NCBI GenBank assembly: GCA_022837205.1
Contig: JALHEL010000068.1
Location: 1 to 8,670, forward strand
Reading direction: 5' to 3'
Length of the DNA: 8,670 bases
Source of the DNA: Leptolinea sp.
GTDB taxonomy: Bacteria > Chloroflexota > Anaerolineae > Anaerolineales > Anaerolineaceae
Within the stretch, counting starts at the first letter, position 1. Every line of letters begins with the position of its first letter. The notes under the pieces are model-generated. The model was not told the origin of the DNA and searched no databases. It saw only the letters and a list, made by a program, of their open reading frames with translations. The translations under genes and the position numbers were made by a program. Shown piece by piece: positions 1 through 6,294 of the stretch.

Positions 1-663
1 CTCGGAATTCAGAAGGTAATCGAATCGATGAAGAAATATCGGCTGGTGATTGAGAAACTTGAAAATCCTCTGATTAATTGGTCAGACTATTTAAAACTGG
101 TCTGGGAGGGAATGATTTCCGCCCGTTATTATGAAGAATGGTATTCACAACCCAAAGATTCGGTATTAATTTCATTATCCTCTTCGTATGCCCTGATGAA
201 CCGGCCTGTTTCTTATCAAATTTGGTTAAATGCCGGATCACCTCGATGGTGGGAAAGAATATACGGACAAATTACAAACGATTATATCCTCTCACAAGAT
301 TGGAAAATGGGAGACTTATGGGATGCCAACTCCGTTTATGAAAAAAATGACGAAAATATGCATCGGTTGGTCCTATCACTCCTCAGTCGCTGTCGAAAAC
401 AGGTTCGGGTTTACACAAGCGAATTAAATGAGTCCGGACAAGATCAAAAATCCAAATTGCTTTATGTTTTTTCGGAATTGTCCTATCGTTTTAATCGTGA
501 CAGCTCGGTGTGGCCGGCGGCGATGATTCAGGAAGATGTTTCCCTTTCAACCGATACCGGATTTTATCCAGGGATCGATGATATTCCGAACGAATCAAAA
601 ACACAAATTTCTGATTTTTATCCGGAAGAGGATATCAGGCATTGGGAAGAGAATATGGAATGA
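1..663 (+). CDS. C-terminal part of a degenerate SF1 helicase-like protein (5' end outside window)
   Basis: The reading frame is open from base 1 with no stop before the first ATG at 28, so this is probably the 3' end of a longer gene. An ATG28 start giving 211 aa is possible but has only a weak, distant GAAGG upstream. Counting from that ATG, residues 44-68 (DSVLIS...SYQIWLN) sit where UvrD-type proteins have motif V. Residues 112-131 (HRLVLSLLSRCRKQVRVYTS) align with motif VI of the next gene (RLLYVGITRAKKGLHIS), keeping an Arg but losing the TRAK core. A soluble acidic tail follows; no signal peptide or membrane segment is visible. The stop overlaps the next start (ATGA), so the products are probably partners. 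I infer an AddB-like, catalytically inactive helicase subunit. The N-terminal part is needed to confirm this, and no gene name is justified. Confidence 0.55.
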   Translation, partial: LGIQKVIESMKKYRLVIEKLENPLINWSDYLKLVWEGMISARYYEEWYSQPKDSVLISLSSSYALMNRPVSYQIWLNAGSPRWWERIYGQITNDYILSQDWKMGDLWDANSVYEKNDENMHRLVLSLLSRCRKQVRVYTSELNESGQDQKSKLLYVFSELSYRFNRDSSVWPAAMIQEDVSLSTDTGFYPGIDDIPNESKTQISDFYPEEDIRHWEENME

Positions 664-2945
664 CCTTTATTCCGAGATCCACTCAAGCTGAGATTCTTAA
701 ATATACCGGCGGTACAATGGGGATTTCCGCCGTACCGGGAAGCGGTAAAACCCATACCCTATCCGCTTTGGCAGCGAAGTTGGTTGAACAAATGATGACG
801 AACAAAACATCGAATCCGTTTAACGGAACGGAGCGGGAAGTTTTGATTGTCACTTTTTCAAATTCCGCTGTTTCAAATTTTTCCGCTCGAATAGCCAAAT
901 TTCTCTCCGAAAAAGGATTGGTTCCCGGAATCGGTTATCGTGTCAGAACACTTCACGGCATGGCTACCGATATTGTCCGAGGAAGAGCAGAGGGCTACGG
1001 TTTGGATCCCGATTTTAATATCTTGGATGAAACCGCAGCAAACATGCTTTTACGACGGGCGGTTGAGCAATGGGCAGCCGATGACAATGCGGCTACTTTT
1101 AATCGATATATAAAAAAAGATATAAAAGAAGAAAAACAGAAAGGTATTTTGTCGGGTAAGTGGTTAGATGACATCACTACCGTCGCCGGAAGTGTCATCT
1201 CTCAAGCAAAAGATTACCAACTCTCTCCGGAAATGATCGCCGACCGATTAAAGAGCTTCCCCGGAGAAGATTTTTCGTTGCTTCGGATGGTTTCTTCGAT
1301 TTATTCACGCTATCAAACGATGCTGAGATCCTACCCGGCGCTTGATTTTGCCGACTTAATGTTTTACGCCGCACAAATACTGGAAAACGATCCCGTTTAT
1401 TTGAATATATTACAGGATCGGTGGCCTTTCATTTTAGAGGATGAAGCCCAAGACAGTTCTTTGATCCAGGAAAAAGTGCTGCGTCTTCTCACAAAGCGAA
1501 ACGGAAATTGGGTTCGCGTCGGTGATCCCAACCAAGCGATCAATGAGACATTTACCACAGCGGATCCGAAATTCCTGAAAGAGTTTTTGAAAGAAGCCGA
1601 TCGGACGGTTGATTTGGCACATTCCGGCCGATCCACCGTCAGCATTCTAAAACTCGCGAATCAACTTATCCGTTGGGTTCAGGAAGAACATCCCACAAAA
1701 TATTGCCGAGATGCACTGGTCAAACCTTACATCAAGACTACTCCCAAAAATGATCCACAGCAAAATCCGAAGGATGAGCCCAAACGAGTGGTCATTGACG
1801 GGGAAAAACATTCTCCGATTGAAGAAATCGGTATGGTCAGTGAAGCGGCGGCAATTCATGCCAGAAATTACCCTCAAGAGACGGTTGCAATTCTGGTCCC
1901 CAATAACAATTTCGGCACGAAATTTGTCGATGAATTAAAAAAATATCCGGTTGAAGTGATTGAGATTCTCAAGAGTACCCGGAGCACTCGATATACCGCC
2001 GATCAAATAGCAAAAGTTTTGTATTGGCTTTCCATTCCTACCAATAACGAACGCTGCAGAAGATTGTTTTCATCTCTTTATCACCACGCCGCGGAAGGCG
2101 ATTTTTATTTGAGCCTTGATCACGGTCAAATTGCAACAGCTAAGATAAAATCAATCGAAAATCTTGAAGACTTCTTTTATCCGAATTCGAATCGGCAATT
2201 TGAAGAATTAATCTTATCCTGGGAACTACCTGAAATCGTCATTCATTCCCTTTTCTCATTCCGTCATCTATTAAAAAAATGGCTGGAAGCAAGGACTCTG
2301 CGCATCGATCAATTGATTTTATTAATCGCACAAGACCTGTATTCCGATCCCGATTCGCTCGGTATCGCAAGTCAATTATCCCGAATCGCACTTCAAATGA
2401 CTCAGGCAGATCCGTCCATGCAATTAAATGCGGTGGCTGAAAATATCAACAAAGCAGCCGCCAACGCTGATCTCTATCCGGAATTGAGTAAGCCTGATAT
2501 TCAGTTTGACCCCAATCTTTATCAAGGGAAAATAGTTGTTACCACCTTTCATAAAGCAAAAGGGCTTGAATGGGATCAAGTTTATTTGACCAGCTGTAAT
2601 AACTATGAATTTCCTGCGGGAAGCGGTTATACGCCGAGAGGCTATCGTGAATACATCCGGTCCCAGTTCTTTTATATTCGCGATCAACTGGATATTCAAG
2701 CGGAATCATTGGAGCAGCTTCGCATACTATTTAATGCCGAACCCTCCGAAATTTATCGGGAAGGAAAAGGCAGTGTTCAATCCTATAATTCCGTCGTATC
2801 CGAACGCCTTCGCTTGTTATATGTCGGTATTACACGTGCAAAAAAAGGATTGCATATTTCATGGAATTCGGGACATTCCGAACAGGGACAGGAAGCTTTG
2901 GCAATAAAATTTCTGCGGGAATGTTCAGGGGGAAAAAAGAAATGA
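660..2945 (+). CDS. UvrD/Rep-family ATP-dependent DNA helicase (AddA-like, no nuclease domain)
   Basis: A 761-aa superfamily 1A helicase, expected to be a 3'-5' ATP-driven DNA translocase. Visible motifs are: Q motif around Gln9 (RSTQAEIL), Walker A at 24-31 (AVPGSGKT), motif Ia near 62-70 (LIVTFSNSA), Ib (RTLHGMA), Walker B at 260-265 (EDEAQD), motif III at 288-292 (GDPNQ), a diverged motif IV (LAHSGRS instead of NYRS), motif V at 628-638 (TTFHKAKGLEW) and motif VI at 718-729 (RLLYVGITRAKK). All catalytic positions are present, so the enzyme should be active. It ends shortly after motif VI and lacks the C-terminal nuclease of AddA or RecB; that function is probably supplied by the next gene. 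ATG660 is preferred because it overlaps the upstream stop as ATGA; an in-frame TTG at 642 lies inside the previous gene. Length is typical for UvrD/PcrA, but the neighbours argue against plain UvrD. Confidence 0.9.
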   Translation: MTFIPRSTQAEILKYTGGTMGISAVPGSGKTHTLSALAAKLVEQMMTNKTSNPFNGTEREVLIVTFSNSAVSNFSARIAKFLSEKGLVPGIGYRVRTLHGMATDIVRGRAEGYGLDPDFNILDETAANMLLRRAVEQWAADDNAATFNRYIKKDIKEEKQKGILSGKWLDDITTVAGSVISQAKDYQLSPEMIADRLKSFPGEDFSLLRMVSSIYSRYQTMLRSYPALDFADLMFYAAQILENDPVYLNILQDRWPFILEDEAQDSSLIQEKVLRLLTKRNGNWVRVGDPNQAINETFTTADPKFLKEFLKEADRTVDLAHSGRSTVSILKLANQLIRWVQEEHPTKYCRDALVKPYIKTTPKNDPQQNPKDEPKRVVIDGEKHSPIEEIGMVSEAAAIHARNYPQETVAILVPNNNFGTKFVDELKKYPVEVIEILKSTRSTRYTADQIAKVLYWLSIPTNNERCRRLFSSLYHHAAEGDFYLSLDHGQIATAKIKSIENLEDFFYPNSNRQFEELILSWELPEIVIHSLFSFRHLLKKWLEARTLRIDQLILLIAQDLYSDPDSLGIASQLSRIALQMTQADPSMQLNAVAENINKAAANADLYPELSKPDIQFDPNLYQGKIVVTTFHKAKGLEWDQVYLTSCNNYEFPAGSGYTPRGYREYIRSQFFYIRDQLDIQAESLEQLRILFNAEPSEIYREGKGSVQSYNSVVSERLRLLYVGITRAKKGLHISWNSGHSEQGQEALAIKFLRECSGGKKK

Positions 2946-3727
2946 AATTAATCAGCCAATCACAAATTCGAGACTTTCAAACCTGCCCGCAAAAATATTA
3001 TTTGAGCCATATACTGAAACTCAGCTGGCCAGCGCCACCCTCACCTCTTTTTAAAAAGCTCGAGGAAGAAGCAGCTTTGGGGGAAACCTTTCATTTATTT
3101 GTACACCGGATCATTCAGGGGCTGAACCCGGAAGAATCAGCGTTTGAAACGGAAAATAAAACCATTGCAAAATGGATCGATAATTTCCTGCGGAATTACC
3201 CGTTACCGCAAGACGCTGTTCTTTATTCGGAGAGGGAGCTGACAAACCTTGATGAAGATATTCTCTGGATCGGTAAATTTGACGTTATCGCGACATTGCA
3301 GAATAAAATACTGATTTTTGATTGGAAAACATCACAAAAAGCAGGGAAAGTTTTATGGTTGGAAGAAAGTCCGCAGACTCGTCTTTATCGATTTCTTTTG
3401 TATCAAAATCGACAGCTTTATTCTTACGACGGGACGGATCATATGAAACCCGAACAAATCGAAATGATTTATTGGTTTGTTAATTTTCCGAATTCCCCCA
3501 TCCATATCGGGTACTCAGAAAAACAATTCGCGGCGGACCGGCAGTTCTTGAAAGAGATTGCTGCAAAAATAAACAGCGATAAAGCGGAAAACTATCCGAA
3601 GACATCCATCGAAAAGGTGTGCAATTATTGCCAATTTCAAACCTATTGCAAAAGGGGCTTCCCGGATCAATCAGATTCGGAATATGAGCCGGATTGGAAT
3701 AATCTGCCGCTGACGGAAGAATTATAA
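2942..3727 (+). CDS. Stand-alone RecB/Cas4-like PD-(D/E)XK nuclease with Fe-S cysteines
   Basis: A 261-aa single-domain nuclease. The active site is readable: His in GETFHLFVH (His51 or His55), Asp114 in GKFD, Asp127-x-Lys129 in FDWKTS, and the QxxxY element Gln145/Tyr149. One N-terminal cysteine (Cys15, FQTCPQKYY) and three C-terminal ones (Cys227, Cys230, Cys236; CX2CX5C) reproduce the spacing of the 4Fe-4S staple known in AddB and Cas4 nucleases. The start is ATG2942, which forms ATGA with the helicase stop and has a G-rich Shine-Dalgarno (AGGGGG) about 9 bases upstream; the frame is open further 5' but that part overlaps the helicase. It probably cuts DNA unwound by the helicase, acting as the AddB nuclease domain on a separate chain. 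Cas4 is the main alternative, but no cas genes or CRISPR repeats are in the window. Confidence 0.87.
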   Translation: MKLISQSQIRDFQTCPQKYYLSHILKLSWPAPPSPLFKKLEEEAALGETFHLFVHRIIQGLNPEESAFETENKTIAKWIDNFLRNYPLPQDAVLYSERELTNLDEDILWIGKFDVIATLQNKILIFDWKTSQKAGKVLWLEESPQTRLYRFLLYQNRQLYSYDGTDHMKPEQIEMIYWFVNFPNSPIHIGYSEKQFAADRQFLKEIAAKINSDKAENYPKTSIEKVCNYCQFQTYCKRGFPDQSDSEYEPDWNNLPLTEEL

Positions 3728-3767
3728 AATAAGACAGCTGCCGATTTAGCAGCTGTCTTATTTTATA
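3723..3767. terminator. Bidirectional intrinsic terminator between convergent operons
   Basis: A perfect 19-bp inverted repeat (3723-3741 with 3749-3767) encloses a 7-base loop. The core AGACAGCTGC pairs with GCAGCTGTCT, and the outer part is A-rich on the left and T-rich on the right, giving a U-tract on either strand. It overlaps the nuclease stop codon and lies about 30 bases beyond the rplT stop, so it should end transcription from both sides. Confidence 0.92.
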
Positions 3768-3794
3768 TCGAGAGAATTCTTTGATGTATTGATT

Positions 3795-4145
3795 TTAATT
3801 GACTTTCGCCTGCTCGACGATTTTGCTGAAAGTCTGCGGATCACGAACCGCGATATCCGCCAGCATCTTCCGATTCAGGTTGATATCCGCTTTTTTCAAT
3901 CCGGCAATCAATCGGCTATAAGTCGTTCCGTTTATTCGGGCAGCCGCATTAATTCTTGCAATCCAAAGTTTACGCAATTCCCGTTTCCGTACTCGACGAT
4001 CACGATATGCATACCACATCCCTTTCAGGAGTGTTTCATTTGCACGTCTGTAGAGCTTTCTACGCGTTGCATAATAACCTTCGGTTCGTTTCAATAACCG
4101 CTTGTGGCGCTGGTGTCCGTAAGGACCACTCTTTACTCTTGCCAT
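3795..4145 (-). CDS. rplT: 50S ribosomal protein L20
   Basis: A 116-aa basic protein that is L20 along its whole length: it begins MARVKSG and continues with the HKRLLKRTEGYY, YAYRDRRVRKRELRKLWIARINAAAR and LNRKMLADIA regions of the family. L20 binds 23S rRNA early in 50S assembly, and in several bacteria it also represses its own operon by binding the mRNA. It starts at an ATG with AAGGAG (4157-4162) 11 bases upstream, a rather long spacing. It is last in infC-rpmI-rplT, 88 bases after rpmI, and ends just before the shared terminator. Length is normal and nothing appears damaged. Confidence 0.98.
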   Translation of the reverse strand: MARVKSGPYGHQRHKRLLKRTEGYYATRRKLYRRANETLLKGMWYAYRDRRVRKRELRKLWIARINAAARINGTTYSRLIAGLKKADINLNRKMLADIAVRDPQTFSKIVEQAKVN

Positions 4146-4233
4146 ACGATAAATTACTCCTTTGCGATCCCCCGGGCGTCGATCTTTTCAGATCCGTTGT
4201 GTACACCCGACAGCCGCACTAATCAAAAAACAA

Positions 4234-4464
4234 TTATTTCTCCATATAAGGAGCGAGATGCTTCACCCGATCGATAATGCTCTTACCTTGAACGGGAATC
4301 ATCTCATCCAATAGTGCCTTTGTCCGTTTGGAAGTTCGGCGGCGAAAATGGCTTTTTCCGCCCTTTGTACGAACCAAAACACCACCACCCGTCATGCGAA
4401 ATCTTTTTGATGTCGCTTTATGGGTCTTCAGCTTTAATTTTCCTGTTGTCTGCTTCCGTGGCAC
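4234..4464 (-). CDS. rpmI: 50S ribosomal protein L35 (GTG start)
   Basis: A 76-aa lysine- and arginine-rich protein with the L35 signature: KLKTHKATSKRFRMTGGG, then the SHFRRRTSKRTKALLD segment and a terminal HLAPYMEK. The start is placed at GTG4464, six bases after AAGGAG (4471-4476). The in-frame ATG at 4479 is rejected because it lies directly upstream of that ribosome binding site and would add five residues absent from L35. The N-terminus (VPRKQTTGKLKLKTHK) is about ten residues longer than in model bacteria. L35 is part of the 50S subunit. A hairpin immediately upstream may control translation of this gene and of rplT. Confidence 0.96.
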   Translation of the reverse strand: MPRKQTTGKLKLKTHKATSKRFRMTGGGVLVRTKGGKSHFRRRTSKRTKALLDEMIPVQGKSIIDRVKHLAPYMEK

Positions 4465-4487
4465 GGCCGACTCCTTCATATAAAATC

Positions 4488-4513
4488 AAATGAGCCAATA
4501 ACGGCTTTCATTT
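4488..4513 (-). promoter_or_regulatory. Hairpin with AA bulge before the rpmI ribosome binding site (candidate L20 operator)
   Basis: Read on the minus strand, AAATG, a two-base AA bulge and AGCC pair with GGCT and CATTT across a six-base loop (GTTATT), giving 9 bp interrupted only by the bulge. The hairpin ends 11 bases before the rpmI Shine-Dalgarno. L20 autoregulation through an mRNA structure upstream of rpmI is established in E. coli, where unpaired adenines in a stem are reported to matter. Assigning that role here is inference. Confidence 0.4.
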
Positions 4514-4558
4514 ACTTAGCGGGCTTATTATACTCTTATTTTCTGTTTTAGGCACAGA

Positions 4559-5251
4559 TTATTCCAAATCTGTGTCGGAAACAATTTCATCGTCCTCTTC
4601 TTCATCCGCCTCAATATCATCCGAATCGATTTCCTCTTCCGGCATCTCTTTCGGTAAAGAAGATTTTTTTGAATTCTTCGAATTCTTTGCGGTATTAACG
4701 GCAGCAGAAGAGCTTTCCGTCTTTTTTCGAACAACCTTTTTGATGTTCGGAGCAAGCACCATACTCATTACTCTTCCTTCCATCGCCGGCAGTTGCTCGA
4801 TAGCTGCAATATCACTTAATTCCTCGGCAATTTCCTTCAAATCTTCTAAAGCCAATTCAGGATAAGTAATTTCGCGTCCACGAAACCTTACAGTCACGCG
4901 CACCTTCATTCCGTCCTCCAACCAACGTCTTGCATCTCTGGTCTTAAAGGAACGATGATGCTCATTTGTTTTAGGCCGCAAACGAATCTCTTTCACTTCT
5001 ATCTTCGTTTGGGTCTTTCGCGCTTCTTTTTCTTTTTTAGTCCGTTCATAGAGAAATTTTCCGAAATCCATTACCCGACAAACCGGCGGATCGGCGTTGG
5101 GTGATACTTCCACCAAATCCAAATCCGCATCTCTTGCCAGCTGTAACGCTTCCTTGATCGGGATTACCCCGACATTATTTCCCTTATCGTCAATAACACG
5201 CACTTCTGGGACTCTGATCGTCTCGTTAACACGAAAATCTTGTGTACTGAT
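4559..5251 (-). CDS. infC: Translation initiation factor IF-3 with acidic C-terminal tail; AUC start proposed
   Basis: IF3 is recognised from DFRVNETIRVPEVRVID at the N-terminus, through RDADLDLVEVSPNADPPVCRVMDFGKFLYE, to the C-terminal domain ending in VMSMVLAPNIKK. It binds the 30S subunit and controls start-codon selection. Homology begins right after two isoleucine codons, ATT5254 and ATC5251, with AAGGAAGGAG just upstream. ATC has five bases after AAGGAG and ATT only two, so ATC is preferred (230 aa). The upstream in-frame TTG5347 and GTG5323 would add residues unlike IF3 and fall on or before a likely promoter. Non-AUG starts are typical of infC and support autoregulation by IF3. After KKVVRKK there is a 52-residue low-complexity tail, Ser/Lys/Asn-rich then strongly acidic, absent from E. 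coli IF3. First gene of infC-rpmI-rplT; 94 bases to rpmI. Confidence 0.95.
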   Translation of the reverse strand: MSTQDFRVNETIRVPEVRVIDDKGNNVGVIPIKEALQLARDADLDLVEVSPNADPPVCRVMDFGKFLYERTKKEKEARKTQTKIEVKEIRLRPKTNEHHRSFKTRDARRWLEDGMKVRVTVRFRGREITYPELALEDLKEIAEELSDIAAIEQLPAMEGRVMSMVLAPNIKKVVRKKTESSSAAVNTAKNSKNSKKSSLPKEMPEEEIDSDDIEADEEEDDEIVSDTDLE

Positions 5252-5256
5252 AATTA

Positions 5257-5266
5257 CTCCTTCCTT
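5257..5266 (-). promoter_or_regulatory. Strong ribosome binding site that decides the infC start
   Basis: AAGGAAGGAG on the minus strand contains two overlapping Shine-Dalgarno cores. The nearer one (AAGGAG) is 5 bases before ATC5251 and only 2 before ATT5254; the farther one (AAGGA) would suit ATT at 7 bases. No ATG, GTG or TTG lies in frame at a useful distance downstream of it. Confidence 0.8.
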
Positions 5267-5313
5267 ATTGTCGGCTGAATTCTGATAGATTCCGACTGAA
5301 AATCCGAATAAAC

Positions 5314-5342
5314 AATATACCACATCCTTAATATATCCGCAA
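5314..5342 (-). promoter_or_regulatory. Putative sigma-70-type promoter for infC-rpmI-rplT
   Basis: On the minus strand TATATT (5319-5314) is preceded by TG one base upstream, an extended -10 element, and TTGCGG (5342-5337) lies 17 bases upstream as a weak -35. Transcription would begin near 5307, about 55 bases before the proposed infC start and downstream of the TTG and GTG alternatives, supporting the short form of IF3. Found by eye only. Confidence 0.45.
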
Positions 5343-5344
5343 AC

Positions 5345-5368
5345 CAAAAATGATTATTGCCATTTTTG
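5345..5368. repeat. 8-bp perfect inverted repeat upstream of the infC promoter
   Basis: CAAAAATG (5345-5352) and CATTTTTG (5361-5368) are perfect reverse complements separated by 8 bases. The repeat lies between rpiR and infC, just upstream of the proposed -35 element. It could be an operator or a weak hairpin; the absence of a clear T-run after it argues against a good terminator. Confidence 0.35.
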
Positions 5369-5405
5369 AAATGTATTTTATTAAGAGTTCTCAATCTTTA
5401 AAATG

Positions 5406-5425
5406 ATTTCTCAAAATTGAAATCG
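5406..5425 (-). terminator. Weak hairpin after the regulator gene (terminator or operator, uncertain)
   Basis: GATTTC and GAAATC form a perfect 6-bp inverted repeat with an 8-base loop, a few bases past the regulator stop codon. On the minus strand it is followed only by ATTTTAAAG, so termination would be weak. An AT-rich dyad of this shape could also be a binding site for the RpiR-type protein. No better terminator is seen before infC. Confidence 0.25.
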
Positions 5426-5430
5426 ATTTT

Positions 5431-6276
5431 TTATAATTTTGATTCCGAAAGAATTATTTCCGGCTTATCCGCGCTTTTATCATTGATTTTATCTTCATTT
5501 GTTACATAATATAATAATGCCTCGACCACTCCGGCTTCATATAAATGAGAATATGATTTGTAATAATAAAAAGATTTTTCACCGACGGTAGATAAGAGCA
5601 AATAATCTGCCAATCTGCTTACGGGGGAATATTTATGAGCGGTAATCGCTATGGTAACCAATCCCTTTTCTTTCGCGAGTTCCATACCTTGAACAACCAG
5701 TTTCGAACAGCCGGATTGAGAAATAGCAATTACAACATCATTCTTTTCGGCAAGATTGATATGATTCATAAAATATTCGGGGATCATCCCGTATGAGCTT
5801 TTTATCCCCAGCCTTCCCAATCGAAATCCCATATAAAGAGCCAGAGGACTTGTATTTCCGACTGCGATCACATGCGCCTGGTTACAATTCCTGATAACGC
5901 TTGCACAGGCTAAAATCGTCTCGTCATCAAGGTTTTGTCCGATTTTCAGAAAATTAGAGGCAAACATTTTGAACAAACCATTGACGGATTGATCTTCTCC
6001 GCTCAGGTCTTCACTCTCATAAACCTGTTTTCGTCCCAAGTCTCTTGAGAGGATAATTCGTAACTGATAATAGCCCTGATATCCGATATGCTTGCAGAAT
6101 CGAATGACGGTAGCATCGCTGACATTGCTGTAATTCGCCAATTCTGAGACATTTGCATTAACTGCCAGTTCGGGAAAACTCAAAATAAAATCCGCCACTT
6201 TTTTTTCTGCGGAAAAGATTTGGTCATAATTCTCATTAATTGTTTCGATAACAGTTTTAGTCTGGTTTATTTCCAT
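5431..6276 (-). CDS. RpiR/MurR-family transcriptional regulator with SIS domain
   Basis: A 281-aa regulator with the RpiR two-domain plan. Residues about 20-75 form the N-terminal helix-turn-helix (EKKVADFIL..., then VSELANYSNVSDATVIRFCKHIGYQGYYQLR, the family's recognition region). Residues about 120-250 form a SIS sugar-phosphate-binding domain, with VIAVGNTSPLALYMGFRLGRLG and the AISQSGCSKLV loop. SIS regulators bind phosphosugars, often the substrate or product of the pathway they control. The ATG is preceded by AGAGGGG three bases upstream, a strong ribosome binding site. The gene follows the sugar kinase by only 18 bases, so it is probably co-transcribed with the aldolase, kinase and transporter and controls them. 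Whether it represses or activates cannot be read from sequence. Length is normal and no damage is seen. Confidence 0.92.
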   Translation of the reverse strand: MEINQTKTVIETINENYDQIFSAEKKVADFILSFPELAVNANVSELANYSNVSDATVIRFCKHIGYQGYYQLRIILSRDLGRKQVYESEDLSGEDQSVNGLFKMFASNFLKIGQNLDDETILACASVIRNCNQAHVIAVGNTSPLALYMGFRLGRLGIKSSYGMIPEYFMNHINLAEKNDVVIAISQSGCSKLVVQGMELAKEKGLVTIAITAHKYSPVSRLADYLLLSTVGEKSFYYYKSYSHLYEAGVVEALLYYVTNEDKINDKSADKPEIILSESKL

Positions 6277-6294
6277 TGACCCCTCTGAATAGAA

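Noticed and set aside
2942..3727. CRISPR-associated Cas4
   Set aside because: The nuclease fold and cysteines fit, but no cas genes, repeats or spacers are visible and the gene is coupled to a UvrD-type helicase.
3789..4097. + strand ORF opposite rplT
   Set aside because: Shadow of the L20 gene; it has no recognisable domain and follows the terminator.
4465..4479. rpmI start at ATG4479
   Set aside because: It lies immediately upstream of AAGGAG, which correctly serves GTG4464; the extra five residues are not part of L35.
4572..4865. Serine-rich ORF on the + strand opposite infC
   Set aside because: It is the antisense of the Asp/Glu codons of the IF3 acidic tail, with no ribosome binding site or homology.
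5252..5347. Longer infC starting at TTG5347 or GTG5323
   Set aside because: The added N-terminus is unlike IF3, lies over a likely promoter, and the strong ribosome binding site would fall inside the gene.
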